This document shows, in pieces, positions 32,562 to 47,377 of a stretch of 64,000 bases of DNA. The stretch is from the NCBI GenBank assembly GCA_947170495.1, contig CAMVUB010000001.1, positions 1 through 64,000 on the forward strand. Reading direction: 5' to 3'. Both the position numbers and the translations under genes were made by a program. The number at the start of each line of letters is the position of its first letter. The first letter of the stretch is position 1. The stretch is from an uncultured Prevotellaceae bacterium. Lineage in GTDB: Bacteria; Bacteroidota; Bacteroidia; Bacteroidales; Bacteroidaceae. The notes below the pieces were generated by a model that saw only the letters and a list, made by a program, of their open reading frames with translations, did no database searches and was not told the DNA's origin.

Positions 32562-32972
32562 ATGACAAACGATACCATGTCTATTAAGGATTTTTTGAAT
32601 CGCACAGACCGCTTCGCAGCCAATGCAGGTTGCCAGATTACCGAGGTCGATGCCCAACATGCCATTGCCGAGATGACCGTCACAGCCAAGCACCTGAATG
32701 GCGGTCATGTCTGCCAAGGTGGTGCTCTCTTTACCCTTGCCGACCTCGCCATTGCCGCCTTGATGAACCACTGCGGCCACCTCACCTTCGGTATCTCCAA
32801 TAGCATCATGTTCGTCTCCAGCGCCCATGAAGGCGATCAACTGCGTGCCGAAGCCGTTTTTGTTGCCAACCACCATAAAATTCCCTCCGTAGAAGTACGC
32901 GTCACTGACCACTCCGGCCGACTCATCTGCCACGTCACAGGCCTTGGCTATCGCAAAGCCGACTCCATTTGA
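32562..32972 (+). CDS. PaaI-type hotdog thioesterase
   Basis: 136 aa. The hotdog-fold signature [26 protein letters not shown] is typical of PaaI/acyl-CoA thioesterases, which hydrolyse acyl- or aryl-CoA thioesters. [21 protein letters not shown] forms the following strands. The exact substrate cannot be read. A second in-frame ATG (32577, MSIKDF) is an alternative start. Confidence 0.8.
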   Translation: MTNDTMSIKDFLNRTDRFAANAGCQITEVDAQHAIAEMTVTAKHLNGGHVCQGGALFTLADLAIAALMNHCGHLTFGISNSIMFVSSAHEGDQLRAEAVFVANHHKIPSVEVRVTDHSGRLICHVTGLGYRKADSI

Positions 32973-33050
32973 ACAAAACTTCGCACATAGAAGTCGAAGG
33001 CATAATAGAAAAAAAGGGAATGAACGTAAGGTTGCCCGAGAAATTCTTTG

Positions 33051-33058
33051 TACCTTTG
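33051..33058 (+). promoter_or_regulatory. -7 promoter element for leuS
   Basis: TACCTTTG, 33 bp before the leuS ATG at 33092 and inside the longer ORF of the track. Confidence 0.75.
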
Positions 33059-33091
33059 CGCCGCAAAATAAACTTTTTTACATACGTATCT

Positions 33092-36061
33092 ATGGAATAC
33101 AATTTCAGAGACATTGAGAAGAAATGGCACCAGCGATGGGTGGCCATGCAGACATATAAAGTGACAGAGGACGAGACACGACAGAAATTCTACGTGCTGA
33201 ACATGTTCCCTTACCCCAGCGGTGCGGGCTTGCATGTGGGTCACCCCTTAGGCTATATCGCCAGCGACATCTATGCCCGCTACAAGCGTCTGCAGGGCTT
33301 CAACGTGCTGAACCCGATGGGCTACGATGCCTATGGTCTTCCCGCAGAACAATATGCCATCAAGACAGGTCAGCATCCTGAGAAGACAACCTTTGCCAAC
33401 ATCGACCGCTACCGCGAGCAGCTGGATAAGATCGGTTTCTCCTTTGACTGGAGCCGCGAGGTTCGCACCTGTGCACCGAACTACTATAAGTGGACACAAT
33501 GGGCCTTCCAGAAGATGTTCAATAGCTTCTACAGCCTCACCCCCCTAACCCCCTCTCCCGTGGGCGAGGGGGAGAACTTGAGCAAGGCACGGCCTATTGA
33601 GGAACTGATAGCGTACTTCAAGAATAATGGCACAGACGGATTGGAGAATTATGGTGTGGCACAGAGCACAGAACTCACATTCACTGCTGAGGAATGGAAC
33701 AGCTGGGATGAGAAGAAACAGAGTGATGTGCTGATGAACTATCGCCTGGCCTTCATGGGTGAGACGATGGTGAACTGGTGCCCTGCATTGGGTACGGTGT
33801 TGGCCAATGACGAGGTAGTCAATGGTGTCAGCGAGCGCGGCGGCTATCCGGTGGAGCAGAAGAAGATGCGCCAGTGGTGTCTGCGCGTCAGCGCCTACAG
33901 CCAGCGTCTGCTGGATGGTCTGGAGACCATTGACTGGAGCGAGAGTATCAAGGAGACCCAGAAGAACTGGATTGGTCGCAGTGAAGGTGCCGAGGTGCTG
34001 ATCAAGGTGGCCGACAGCGATGTGGATTTCACCATCTTCACCACACGTGCCGACACGATGTTCGGCGTGACCTTCTTCGTGCTGGCTCCTGAAAGCGAGT
34101 TGGTGGACAAGGTGACCACGCCTGACCAACGAGAGGCAGTAGATGCTTACATCAAATATGTGAAAGGCCGCACAGAGCGCGAACGCATGATCGACCACAC
34201 TGTGACGGGTGTGTTCTCCGGAGCCTACGGCATCAACCCCATCACTGGCGACAAATGCCCCATCTACGTGGCAGAGTATGTGCTAGCCGGCTACGGCACA
34301 GGTGCCATCATGGCTGTTCCGGCTCATGACAGCCGCGACTACGCCTTCGCCAAGCACTTCGACCTTCCCATTATTCCATTGGTGGAAGGAGCCGACGTGA
34401 GCGAGGAGAGCTACGATGCCAAAGAGGGCATTGTGATGAACTCACCCGTGAGTCCTGACAAGAGCGTGATGTATGATGGCGAATGTCTGGTCTTGAACGG
34501 AAAGACCATCAAAGAGGCCATCGCCGAGACAAAGCGCTTCGTGAAGGCTCATCACCTGGGTCGCGTGAAGGTGAACTACCGTCTGCGCGATGCCATCTTC
34601 AGCCGTCAGCGCTACTGGGGCGAACCCTTCCCCGTCTATTACAAGCATGGGATTCCCCAGATGATACCTGAAGAATGCTTGCCTATTGAGTTGCCTCAGG
34701 TGGATAAGTTCCTGCCTACCGAGACTGGCGAACCTCCATTGGGCAATGCCACCAAGTGGGCTTGGGACGAGAAGAACAAGAAGATTGTGGAGAACAGCCT
34801 CATCGACGACGAGAATGTCTTCCCCATTGAACTTTATACCATGCCTGGCTTTGCTGGATCTTCTGCTTACTACCTCCGCTACATGGATCCCCTGAACGAT
34901 GAGGCTTTGGTGAGTGAGAAGGCTGCCTCGTATTGGCAGAACGTAGATCTCTACGTAGGTGGTAGCGAGCACGCTACGGGCCACTTGATCTACAGTCGTT
35001 TCTGGAATAAGTTCCTCTTCGACCTGGGTGTCAGCAAGAAGGAAGAGCCCTTCCAGAAGCTCATCAACCAAGGGATGATCCAAGGTTGGTCCAGCTTCGT
35101 CTATCGCCTGCGTGGCACCAACAAGTTCGTGAGCTTCGACCTCTTGGAGGAGCAGTACGACGATGCCAAGAAGAAGAATCTCTATTTCTATCAGGGCACT
35201 GAGGCGGATCCCGTATATGCTGACATCAGCATGGTCAGCGGCAATGTGCTGGATGTGGAGAAAATCCGCCAGTGGACAGCCGAGTTCCGCGATGCAGAGT
35301 TCATCCTGAACAAGAACGGACAGTACATCGTCAGCCAAGCCATCGAGAAGATGTCCAAGTCAAAGTACAACGTGGTCAATCCCGATGACATCTGCGAGAA
35401 CTACGGTGCTGACACACTGCGTCTCTACGAAATGTTCCTGGGCCCCATCGAACAGTCGAAGCCTTGGGATGTGGCTGGCATCGACGGTTGCTTCCGCTTC
35501 CTGAAGAAGTTCTGGAATATGTTCAGACCCACCCCCGACCCCTCCCGTGATGGAGGGGAGAGCCTGCGGGTTGATGTCACCGATGAAGCGCCCACGCCTG
35601 CCGAGCTGAAGGCATTGCATAAACTCATCAAGAAGGTGACAGAGGACATCGAAGCCTTCTCTTACAACACCAGCATCCCAGCCTTCATGATCGCCACCAA
35701 CGAGCTCTCCAGCCTCAAGTGCACGAAGCGTGCCGTGCTGGAGCCGATGGTCGTTCTGATAGCTCCCTTCGCACCCCATATCGCTGAAGAGCTGTGGGAA
35801 GCACTCGGCCACACCACCAGCGTCTGCGATGCCCAATGGCCAGTATTCAACGAGAAGTTCTTGGTGGAGGACACCGTGAAGATGATGGTGGCCTTCAACG
35901 GCAAGACCCGTTTCGGTATCGACTTCCCCGCTGATGCCGACAATGCCACCATCGAAGCAGCGGCACGTAACCATGAGCTGACTCCCAAATATCTGGAAGG
36001 CAAGCAGATTATGAAGGTCATCATTGTTCCCAAACGAATGATAAATCTTGTTATAAAATGA
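33092..36061 (+). CDS. leuS: Leucyl-tRNA synthetase
   Basis: Charges tRNA-Leu. The start at 33092 ([16 protein letters not shown]) matches the family N-terminus and gives 989 aa. Class I signatures are [15 protein letters not shown] (HIGH) and KMSKSKYN (KMSKS); the editing (CP1) domain holds [18 protein letters not shown] and ends near [16 protein letters not shown]. Two GC-rich palindromes are inserted in frame: residues about 150-163 ([14 protein letters not shown]) before the editing domain, and about 812-823 ([12 protein letters not shown]) in the anticodon-binding region. Together with the Bacteroidota-type insertions they make it longer than the E. coli enzyme (860). yitT overlaps its stop by 4 bp. 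Confidence 0.95.
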   Translation: MEYNFRDIEKKWHQRWVAMQTYKVTEDETRQKFYVLNMFPYPSGAGLHVGHPLGYIASDIYARYKRLQGFNVLNPMGYDAYGLPAEQYAIKTGQHPEKTTFANIDRYREQLDKIGFSFDWSREVRTCAPNYYKWTQWAFQKMFNSFYSLTPLTPSPVGEGENLSKARPIEELIAYFKNNGTDGLENYGVAQSTELTFTAEEWNSWDEKKQSDVLMNYRLAFMGETMVNWCPALGTVLANDEVVNGVSERGGYPVEQKKMRQWCLRVSAYSQRLLDGLETIDWSESIKETQKNWIGRSEGAEVLIKVADSDVDFTIFTTRADTMFGVTFFVLAPESELVDKVTTPDQREAVDAYIKYVKGRTERERMIDHTVTGVFSGAYGINPITGDKCPIYVAEYVLAGYGTGAIMAVPAHDSRDYAFAKHFDLPIIPLVEGADVSEESYDAKEGIVMNSPVSPDKSVMYDGECLVLNGKTIKEAIAETKRFVKAHHLGRVKVNYRLRDAIFSRQRYWGEPFPVYYKHGIPQMIPEECLPIELPQVDKFLPTETGEPPLGNATKWAWDEKNKKIVENSLIDDENVFPIELYTMPGFAGSSAYYLRYMDPLNDEALVSEKAASYWQNVDLYVGGSEHATGHLIYSRFWNKFLFDLGVSKKEEPFQKLINQGMIQGWSSFVYRLRGTNKFVSFDLLEEQYDDAKKKNLYFYQGTEADPVYADISMVSGNVLDVEKIRQWTAEFRDAEFILNKNGQYIVSQAIEKMSKSKYNVVNPDDICENYGADTLRLYEMFLGPIEQSKPWDVAGIDGCFRFLKKFWNMFRPTPDPSRDGGESLRVDVTDEAPTPAELKALHKLIKKVTEDIEAFSYNTSIPAFMIATNELSSLKCTKRAVLEPMVVLIAPFAPHIAEELWEALGHTTSVCDAQWPVFNEKFLVEDTVKMMVAFNGKTRFGIDFPADADNATIEAAARNHELTPKYLEGKQIMKVIIVPKRMINLVIK
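33540..33576. repeat. GC-rich palindrome inside leuS (1)
   Basis: Arms CCCCCTC/GAGGGGG (33549-33555, 33566-33572) around TCCCGTGGGC. Read as [12 protein letters not shown]. Confidence 0.85.
35527..35562. repeat. GC-rich palindrome inside leuS (2)
   Basis: Arms CCCCTCC/GGAGGGG (35539-35545, 35552-35558) around CGTGAT, preceded by ACCCACCCCCGA. Read as [12 protein letters not shown]. Confidence 0.85.
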
Positions 36062-36993
36062 AATCTGTCAATCCTGCCGAAGTCATCAAGCAGGTGAAGC
36101 CTGCTGAAGTCATCCGGAAAATTCATCTCTGGGATGAGGTGAAGGACTACTTCTTCATCTCGCTGGGCTGTGCCATCTACTGCGTAGCCTTCTGCCTGTT
36201 CATGCTGCCTTATCACTTCACGCCAGGCGGCATGACGGGTGTCTCAGCTATCATATTCTATGCCACAGGCATTCCTACTCAGTACAGCTACTTCGCCATC
36301 AACGCCCTCCTGTTGGCCATAGGTCTGAAGATTCTTGGCTTCAAGTTCTTCACCAAGACCATCTATGCCACCTTAAACATCACCTTTTTCCTAGGACTTG
36401 TCCAGCAGCTGATTCGACAGCCGGACGGCTCACTGCCTATGGTAGTAGGCGACCAGCCGTTCATGGCAGCTGTCCTAGGAGCCTGCATCGAGGGTGGCGC
36501 CTTGGCGCTGGTGTTCATCAACAACGGCTCCACGGGCGGCACAGATATCATCGCCGCCATCGTGAACAAGTACAAGAACTACTCGATGGGTCGCATCCTG
36601 ATGTGGCTCGACTTCATCATCGTCTCGTCCAGCTTCTTCGTCTTCCACGATTGGAACAAGGTCGTGACGGGTTATGTCATCCTCATCATTTCCATGTTGC
36701 TGTTGGACTACACAATGAACTCCGCCTCACAAAGTGTGCAGTTCACTATTATCTCCAACAAACACAAAGAAATTGCTCAGGCCATCAACGATGAAGTGGG
36801 ACGAGGCATCACCATCCTTCACGGACAAGGCTGGTACTCTAAGGAAGAGAGGCAAGTGCTGATAGTGATGGCACGTCGCCGCGAGAGCACACAGATTTTC
36901 CGTCTCATCAAACACCTCGACAACCAGGCCTTCGTTACCATGACAAAGGTGGTGGGAGTCTATGGCGAAGGCTTTGACCATATCAAGACATGA
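36058..36993 (+). CDS. YitT-family membrane protein (DUF161/DUF2179)
   Basis: 311 aa with about five to six membrane segments ([60 protein letters not shown]) and a C-terminal cytosolic DUF2179 domain ([20 protein letters not shown]). The family is widespread with no settled function; a transport role is assumed. It overlaps leuS and rdgB by 4 bp each, so leuS-yitT-rdgB form one translationally coupled operon. Confidence 0.88.
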   Translation: MKSVNPAEVIKQVKPAEVIRKIHLWDEVKDYFFISLGCAIYCVAFCLFMLPYHFTPGGMTGVSAIIFYATGIPTQYSYFAINALLLAIGLKILGFKFFTKTIYATLNITFFLGLVQQLIRQPDGSLPMVVGDQPFMAAVLGACIEGGALALVFINNGSTGGTDIIAAIVNKYKNYSMGRILMWLDFIIVSSSFFVFHDWNKVVTGYVILIISMLLLDYTMNSASQSVQFTIISNKHKEIAQAINDEVGRGITILHGQGWYSKEERQVLIVMARRRESTQIFRLIKHLDNQAFVTMTKVVGVYGEGFDHIKT

Positions 36994-37583
36994 AGATTGT
37001 ATTTGCCACCAATAACCAGCACAAGCTTGCCGAAGTGCGACAGATTTTGGGCGAACGCTTCGAGGTTGTAGGCCTGAAGGACATCGGCTGCCACGAGGAC
37101 ATCCCTGAGACAGCTGAGACACTGGAAGGCAATGCGCAACAGAAGGCGCATTACGTCAAGGAACACTACGGACTGGACTGTTTTGCCGATGATACAGGTC
37201 TCGAAGTCGCTGCACTCGATGGTGCTCCTGGTGTGCATTCAGCGCGTTATGCTGAACTCTTTGGCAAAGGTGATACGCATGACAGCGATGCCAATATGAA
37301 CCTTCTTCTCAATAATTTAGAAGAAAAAACAGATCGCAGCGCAAGATTTCGCACCGTTATTGCGTTAATATATAAAGGACAGGAATATCTCTTCGAGGGT
37401 ATCTGCCCTGGAAAAATACTGCACGAGCGCCACGGCAGCGAAGGTTTCGGCTACGATCCCATCTTCCAACCAACAGGCTTTGACCAAAGCTTTGCACAGA
37501 TGTCAGCCGAAGAAAAGAATGCCATCAGCCATCGCGGACGTGCCACGCAGAAACTCGCAGAGTTCCTGAAGAGTGAAAAGTGA
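36990..37583 (+). CDS. rdgB: Non-canonical purine NTP pyrophosphatase (RdgB/HAM1)
   Basis: 197 aa. Hydrolyses dITP, ITP and XTP to monophosphates, keeping damaged purines out of DNA. The N-terminal [18 protein letters not shown], the catalytic region [25 protein letters not shown] and the C-terminal [12 protein letters not shown] and AISHRGRA are all family signatures. Last gene of the leuS operon. Confidence 0.95.
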   Translation: MKIVFATNNQHKLAEVRQILGERFEVVGLKDIGCHEDIPETAETLEGNAQQKAHYVKEHYGLDCFADDTGLEVAALDGAPGVHSARYAELFGKGDTHDSDANMNLLLNNLEEKTDRSARFRTVIALIYKGQEYLFEGICPGKILHERHGSEGFGYDPIFQPTGFDQSFAQMSAEEKNAISHRGRATQKLAEFLKSEK

Positions 37584-37614
37584 ATGAACGAAAAAAGAAA
37601 ATAAAAGAGTGACT

Positions 37615-39987
37615 ATGAAAATAGAAAACTTCTATACTGCCTTGAATGATTGCAGACGAAATACACTGCGAAAGATCATCGTATTGTTCACTCTTTCACT
37701 TTTCACTTTTCACTTATCTGCCCATATAGGCACCTGGAAGGTATATCCTGCTTATACCGTCAGCACCAGCAATATTGTCGTTGGCAACCGTGTCTATAGC
37801 AACATGGAAGGCAAATTGATGGCCTATGATATTGAGGACGGGAGTATCACTACTTTTGACTGGTTGCAACAGCTGTCAGATGTCACCGTATCATTCATCC
37901 GTTATAGCGCTGATGCCAAACGCATCATCATCGTCTATGACAACGGCAACATAGACCTGCTTTCCACCGAGGATGATTATGATGTCATCAACCTGGCACA
38001 ATTGAAGAACAGCACCCTCCTCAACAAGGATGTGAACTATGTGCAGGTGATGAAACAATTTGCCTATATCTGCACGAACTTCGGTGTGGTGGTAGTAGAT
38101 ATGGCGAAGGGACTCATCAAAGAAAGCTATGAGCTGGGACTCAAGGTGCGTTCGTGTGCACTCACTGATAAGAACCTTTTTATAGGTACCTCCACAGGCC
38201 TTTGGCGAGGACCTTTGAACACAAATCTAAAGGACAAAGGCAATTGGACACAGCTGAACACCAATTTCAATGCCCAGCACATGGAAACATTTGCCGGACA
38301 TGTATGGATTCATGTGGATCTCTACCTCTTTATCATGAATAGCGATGAAGAGACATGGACCACCTTACAAGCCGGCACACTCAATCCTATACCAGCGTAC
38401 ATGACCGTCAATGATGGAAAGCTCATTATTGGCAATACGAATAAAATGTTCATCTATGAGAGTAAAGATAAGGTAACAGAACTGACAGGTTACTACTACT
38501 GGAAGTGTCTTACTGCTCGTGGTAATGAATATTGGGCCAGCTATGCTGATTACGGACTGCAGTCCTATCGCCTCAACAACCAGACCTTTGAAATCACACG
38601 CGAGAAGATACATCCCAACAGTCCCACACACGATTACAGCTATCACCTGCGCTTTGCCGGTGACAGGTTGATGGTGGCAGGTGGTAATAGACACTATTCA
38701 TATGTCTATCGTGATGGTACAGCTATGATTTTGAATGAAGATCAAACATGGCATATTTTCGATCATCATTCCGTCTATAATCTATATCCAAATGAATTGT
38801 GGAGAAATGTTACAAATATTGTACAGGATCCTAACCAAGAGAATCATTATTATGTAGGAACTACACGTAGTGGTATCTTTGAATTCAAAGATAATCAATG
38901 TATAGGACATATTGGATTAGAGAATAGTCCTTTAAAATCTATTCTTCCTGACAATGATAACCCCCAATGGTTTGTCGTTGGCGATGGATTACAATATGAT
39001 AAAGATGGAAACATGTGGATACTTAACTGCACAGAAGGAAAACAGGACACTACTATTCGCATCAGACGTCCCGATGGAACTTGGACCGGTATTCCTGCTC
39101 CAGAAATAAAACAAGCCTCTACAGTCGATAATATTTTCTTCGACAGTCGCGGATGGGCATGGTTGAACAGCCGACGCATGGACAAACGTGGCATTCTGTT
39201 GCTCAACTACAATGGAACCATTGACTACAGCAAAGATGACAATAGGATATTCTGCGACAAAATCGTCAATCAGGACAACACCAGCTATGCACCTGATGAG
39301 TTCTACTACATCAATGAAGATTTGGACGGCAGCATCTGGATATGTACCAATATGGGTCCTTTCCGCATCCCGGAACCTGAGAAATTTGCTGCGGGTGACT
39401 TGACCTTTGAACAAGTGAAGGTAGCACGTGATGATGGCAGCGGACTGGCAGACTATCTGTTGTCAGGACTTGTCACACAGTGTGTCACCTTCGACGGTGC
39501 TGGGCGAAAATGGTTTGGTACTGCCAATAACGGTGTCTATTTAGTGAGTGAAGACTGTCAGGAAGAATTGGCACACTATACCACAGAGAATTCACCGCTG
39601 CCATCAGATAACATCTATGATATCGCTATCCATCCCGCCACGGGTCGCGTCTTCTTCGCTACTGATAAAGGACTGTGCAGCTACCTCTCCGATGCTTCCG
39701 AATCTGCCGATGGATTGGACAAAGATAATATCTATGCCTTCCCCAATCCTGTAGAACCTGATTACCACGGACCTATTGGCATTCGTGGCTTGGTCAAGGA
39801 TAGTGAAGTGAAAATTGTTTCCGCTACAGGACAGCTCATCTGGAGTGGTACTTCTAATGGTGGCACCTTCGTATGGAATGGTTGCAATCGTTTTGGTGAT
39901 CGCGTAGCTTCTGGCGTATATATCGTCATTGCCAATACACCTGATGGTAAGAATGCAGCTACTACCAAGATTACCATTATACGATAA
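37615..39987 (+). CDS. porZ: PorZ-like type IX secretion component
   Basis: 790 aa with two predicted beta-propeller regions and a C-terminal sorting-type domain. The mature N-terminus (AHIGTWKVYPAYTVSTSN), repeated propeller strands (ENSPLPSDNIYDIAIHPATG) and C-terminal YAFPNPVEPDYHGPIGIRG...SGVYIVIANTPDG match PorZ, which in Porphyromonas sits on the cell surface and works with PorU at the last step of type IX secretion. The start at 37615 is preferred over the GTG in the track. The hydrophobic core of the signal peptide, LFTLSLFTFHL, is encoded by a 7-bp repeat. It supports a working type IX system in this organism. Confidence 0.85.
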   Translation: MKIENFYTALNDCRRNTLRKIIVLFTLSLFTFHLSAHIGTWKVYPAYTVSTSNIVVGNRVYSNMEGKLMAYDIEDGSITTFDWLQQLSDVTVSFIRYSADAKRIIIVYDNGNIDLLSTEDDYDVINLAQLKNSTLLNKDVNYVQVMKQFAYICTNFGVVVVDMAKGLIKESYELGLKVRSCALTDKNLFIGTSTGLWRGPLNTNLKDKGNWTQLNTNFNAQHMETFAGHVWIHVDLYLFIMNSDEETWTTLQAGTLNPIPAYMTVNDGKLIIGNTNKMFIYESKDKVTELTGYYYWKCLTARGNEYWASYADYGLQSYRLNNQTFEITREKIHPNSPTHDYSYHLRFAGDRLMVAGGNRHYSYVYRDGTAMILNEDQTWHIFDHHSVYNLYPNELWRNVTNIVQDPNQENHYYVGTTRSGIFEFKDNQCIGHIGLENSPLKSILPDNDNPQWFVVGDGLQYDKDGNMWILNCTEGKQDTTIRIRRPDGTWTGIPAPEIKQASTVDNIFFDSRGWAWLNSRRMDKRGILLLNYNGTIDYSKDDNRIFCDKIVNQDNTSYAPDEFYYINEDLDGSIWICTNMGPFRIPEPEKFAAGDLTFEQVKVARDDGSGLADYLLSGLVTQCVTFDGAGRKWFGTANNGVYLVSEDCQEELAHYTTENSPLPSDNIYDIAIHPATGRVFFATDKGLCSYLSDASESADGLDKDNIYAFPNPVEPDYHGPIGIRGLVKDSEVKIVSATGQLIWSGTSNGGTFVWNGCNRFGDRVASGVYIVIANTPDGKNAATTKITIIR
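37694..37714. repeat. 7-bp tandem repeat in the PorZ signal peptide
   Basis: TTTCACT three times exactly, preceded by GTTCACT plus one extra base. It encodes most of the hydrophobic core of the signal peptide. Confidence 0.85.
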
Positions 39988-39990
39988 TTA

Positions 39991-41019
39991 TTATTTTCTT
40001 ATTATAAAACGCTTTTCTATCATAAACCACGAAAGTAAAGAAAGTGTAATTGTTATCAATAATGTAAGAATAAAAGTCATATATATATTGTATTTATCTA
40101 AATGAAAATGCACTAATATCTGAATAACTGGAAAATGATAAAGATATAATCCGTACGATATATTATCATATTTTTGTAAGAAATTTAAAGGCTTACAAAA
40201 ATAAGCTATTCCTATGATAACAATAGCAAAAGATAATGGTTCTATATATAATAAATAAGGTACATGAAATCTACTTGATGCTATGTACAAAATCAATCCA
40301 ATTGGAAAAATCCATCGAATATTACTACAGAATTTATCAAAATATAATAATAGAACAGTACCACCAAAGAAATAAATCATTTGTCCTCCTAATTGATGTT
40401 GCAGCAAAAAATAAAGCTTATTTCCTGTATGAGTAAATAAATATGAGAATATTTCATTATATATAATAGAGAACATAAATACAATAACTATCACTATTTC
40501 CTTTTTAAAACTATATAAAAACCATATCAATAAGGGTACAATTATATAAAATAATACCTCTACCTTCATAGACCAAAGTGATCCATTCATAAAAGGCATA
40601 TAATTATCTGTAAATACACCAGGCAAACAAGGTTCTATGAAATTAAGAAAAAGTATATTTGATATTAAGTATTTATAGGTTTGAGAGTCTGTAATATAAT
40701 CAACAAAAGATAATTGTGTAAACAGCATACCTACTATAAAACAAAAGAGGATGACCATAAAATAGGCAGGGAAAATTCGATTGAAACGCTTCTTTATATA
40801 GAGTTTCAAATTGTTACTCCTTAAATAACTATACACAACAAGAAATCCTGTTATTATAAAAAAAGCCTTAACACGAGTTCCTCCTGTAACAAACCAAAAT
40901 TGTTCATGTTCAGTGACCGTACAGAAATGAACAATAATCAATGAGAGTGCAAAGAAATATCTTATAAAATCAAAGCAATTATTTGATTTAACTCGCTGAA
41001 TAGTTTGGTCTGAAAGCAT
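39991..41019 (-). CDS. Acyltransferase 3-family (OafA-like) membrane protein
   Basis: 342 aa with about ten membrane segments. The start NNCFDFIRYFFALSLIIVHF and the segments FFIITGFLVVYSYLR and SLWSMKVEVLFYIIVPLLIW are typical of acyltransferase 3 enzymes that O-acetylate surface polysaccharides. The gene is far more AT-rich than its neighbours, with A/T-ending codons, which suggests recent acquisition. It stands alone, converging with porZ, with its own TACCTTTG promoter. Confidence 0.88.
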   Translation of the reverse strand: MLSDQTIQRVKSNNCFDFIRYFFALSLIIVHFCTVTEHEQFWFVTGGTRVKAFFIITGFLVVYSYLRSNNLKLYIKKRFNRIFPAYFMVILFCFIVGMLFTQLSFVDYITDSQTYKYLISNILFLNFIEPCLPGVFTDNYMPFMNGSLWSMKVEVLFYIIVPLLIWFLYSFKKEIVIVIVFMFSIIYNEIFSYLFTHTGNKLYFLLQHQLGGQMIYFFGGTVLLLYFDKFCSNIRWIFPIGLILYIASSRFHVPYLLYIEPLSFAIVIIGIAYFCKPLNFLQKYDNISYGLYLYHFPVIQILVHFHLDKYNIYMTFILTLLITITLSLLSWFMIEKRFIIRK

Positions 41020-41050
41020 TTATTTATTATAATGATTGAATAAACTTTCA

Positions 41051-41058
41051 CAAAGGTA
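41051..41058 (-). promoter_or_regulatory. -7 promoter element for the acyltransferase gene
   Basis: TACCTTTG on the minus strand, 31 bp before the start codon. Confidence 0.7.
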
Positions 41059-41085
41059 GTTAAAAAAAACGTGACAAAAAAGAAT

Positions 41086-41300
41086 TGTCAATAACATTAT
41101 TAAAAACACTTATAATTATTGACATCATATGTAAATAAGAATAGGATGAACATCTAAAAATGAGGATGCAAAATGTATTTCACATTTCAAAATAAGATAC
41201 CAACAACTTTTAAAATACTTTTAGCATAAATTTCTATAGTTATTGACAAGCTATTTCATTGAAAATATTTACCTTTGCACAGTTATTGACAGAATTGACA
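41086..41300. promoter_or_regulatory. nadA control region with TTATTGACA repeats
   Basis: The 344-bp gap before nadA holds a TACCTTTG box (41270-41277) and four copies of TTATTGACA: 41116-41124, 41240-41248, 41283-41291, and inverted at 41086-41094. AATTGACA at 41293-41300 is a near copy. Two copies straddle the expected transcription start, which would suit a repressor. No regulator gene is adjacent. Confidence 0.55.
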
Positions 41301-41363
41301 GTAAATATATAATCATATATAGCTTTCATTCGAAAAAAAGAAACAAACAAATAATATAATAAG

Positions 41364-42335
41364 ATGTCGAAAAAAGAACTCAAAGAAGAAATTCGCAGAC
41401 TGGCACAAGAGAAGAACGCTGTCATCATGGCACACTACTATGTGGATGGTGAGGTGCAGGATTTAGCGGATTTTATAGGTGACAGTCTTGCACTGGCACA
41501 ACAGGCTGCAAAAACAGATGCTGACATCATCGTGCTCTGTGGCGTTCATTTCATGGGTGAGACGGCTGCCATCTTGTGTCCTGATAAGAAAGTTCTCGTA
41601 CCTGATCCCGAAGCTACCTGTTCGTTGGCTGAAAGTTGCCCGGCAGACGCATTCGCAGATTTTGTAGCTGCACACCCTGGACATACCGTCATTAGTTATG
41701 TAAACACGACAGCTGCCACGAAAGCCGTTACTGATGTGGTTGTCACCAGCAGCAATGCCCGTCAGATTGTAGAGTCGTTCCCAGAGGATACACCTATGAT
41801 CTTCGGACCAGATCAGAATTTGGGTGCTTACATCAATTCCATCACGGGTAGGAATATGTTGTTATGGAACGGTTCCTGCCACGTACATGCACGTTTCAGT
41901 GTAGAAAAGATAGTGGAACTCAAGCGTGAACATCCTCATGCAAAGGTGCTTGTACACCCAGAATGTAAGGGTCCCGTAGTAAAGTTGGCCGATAAAGTGG
42001 GCAGTACAGCAGCACTTTTGAAGTTCGCCATTGCCGACGAGGCTACAGAATTCATTGTAGCTACTGAAAGCGGCATTCTCCATGAGATGCAGAAGAAAGC
42101 ACCGCAGAAGACATTTATCCCTGCACCGCCAGAGGAGGCAATGGTAGAGACACCCGAGGGCAAACGTTCATGTGCTTGCAATGAATGTGAGTATATGAAG
42201 ATGGTTACACTCGAGAAGGTATATCGTTGTCTCCGCGATGAACAGCCTGTAGTGGCTGTCTCACCTGAAATTGCCGAGAAAGCCATCCGTCCCATCAAGC
42301 GTATGCTGGATATCTCTGCCCAACTCAATCTCTAA
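41364..42335 (+). CDS. nadA: Quinolinate synthase
   Basis: 323 aa. Condenses iminoaspartate with dihydroxyacetone phosphate to quinolinate, the start of de novo NAD synthesis, using an oxygen-sensitive 4Fe-4S cluster. Signatures: IMAHYYVDGEVQDLADFIGDS, FMGETAAILCPDK, AKVLVHPECKGPV, and the C-terminal Cys of KRSCACNECEYMKM. The usual partner nadB is not in the window, so nadA is a single gene here, followed 9 bp later by a methyltransferase gene. Confidence 0.95.
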   Translation: MSKKELKEEIRRLAQEKNAVIMAHYYVDGEVQDLADFIGDSLALAQQAAKTDADIIVLCGVHFMGETAAILCPDKKVLVPDPEATCSLAESCPADAFADFVAAHPGHTVISYVNTTAATKAVTDVVVTSSNARQIVESFPEDTPMIFGPDQNLGAYINSITGRNMLLWNGSCHVHARFSVEKIVELKREHPHAKVLVHPECKGPVVKLADKVGSTAALLKFAIADEATEFIVATESGILHEMQKKAPQKTFIPAPPEEAMVETPEGKRSCACNECEYMKMVTLEKVYRCLRDEQPVVAVSPEIAEKAIRPIKRMLDISAQLNL

Positions 42336-42344
42336 CCCTTTCAA

Positions 42345-42890
42345 ATGTCTTATCGTAAGCTCAAGATAACCGAGATGAACCGCATCAGCGTAGAGCAGTT
42401 TCATGATGCTGAGAAACTGCCGCTGGTGGTCGTTCTTGACGGTGTGCGGTCTCTTTATAATGTAGGCAGTGTCTTTCGTACCAGCGATGCTTTCCGCGTA
42501 GCCGAAGTCATCCTCTGCGGTATCACAGCCACGCCTCCCCATACAGAGATTCACAAAACCGCCTTGGGAGCTGAAGAAAGTGTGAAATGGCGATACTTTA
42601 AAAATACGATAGATGCCGTAAAAGCGCTACGTGAGGAAGGATATCAGCTCTTGTCCATCGAACAATGCGAGGGTAGCACGATGCTACAGGATTTTCATCC
42701 CGATCCATCGCTTCGTTATGCTGTCATCTTAGGCAACGAAGTCAAGGGCGTTCAGCAAGAAGTGATAGATGCCTCCGATGGATGTTTGGAGATTCCTCAG
42801 TATGGTACCAAACACTCCATGAATGTCAGCGTCACCGCCGGCATCGTCATTTGGCACTTTGCTCGTCAGTTGACACTCAATACAGATTGA
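42345..42890 (+). CDS. TrmH/SpoU-family RNA 2'-O-methyltransferase
   Basis: 181 aa. The three SpoU motifs are present: motif 1 SLYNVGSVFRTSDAF, motif 2 YAVILGNEVKGVQQEV and motif 3 LEIPQYGTKHSMNVSVTAGI, forming the knotted SAM site. The lack of an N-terminal RNA-binding extension and the short length suggest a tRNA enzyme, but the target is not determinable. Likely co-transcribed with nadA. Confidence 0.88.
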   Translation: MSYRKLKITEMNRISVEQFHDAEKLPLVVVLDGVRSLYNVGSVFRTSDAFRVAEVILCGITATPPHTEIHKTALGAEESVKWRYFKNTIDAVKALREEGYQLLSIEQCEGSTMLQDFHPDPSLRYAVILGNEVKGVQQEVIDASDGCLEIPQYGTKHSMNVSVTAGIVIWHFARQLTLNTD

Positions 42891-42907
42891 AAAAGCTGAA
42901 AAATGAT

Positions 42908-47213
<4,306 letters not shown>

Positions 47214-47248
47214 AGACCGTAGTTTCGCGTAATACAAGATCTCCTCAT

Positions 47249-47277
47249 AGCCTTCCCATCCTCGTGGGAAGGCTTTT
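47249..47277 (+). terminator. Terminator after lacZ
   Basis: 10-bp arms AGCCTTCCCA/TGGGAAGGCT with loop TCCTCG, then TTTT. Confidence 0.88.
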
Positions 47278-47343
47278 CCGTGTTTTTCCGTGTTTTTTCC
47301 GCGTTTTTCTGTGCTTTTCTTTTGCCCAAATCATATTAATCGC

Positions 47344-47351
47344 TACTTTTG
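47344..47351 (+). promoter_or_regulatory. -7 promoter element of the phosphodiesterase-TIR operon
   Basis: TACTTTTG, 27 bp before the first ATG, downstream of a run of TTTTCCGTG-like near-repeats. Confidence 0.65.
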
Positions 47352-47377
47352 TGGCGTGAATGTTTTAAATTGTTACG

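Noticed and set aside
32969-33091. Extended start of LeuRS
   Set aside because: The -7 promoter box at 33051 lies within it, and the conserved N-terminus starts at [12 protein letters not shown].
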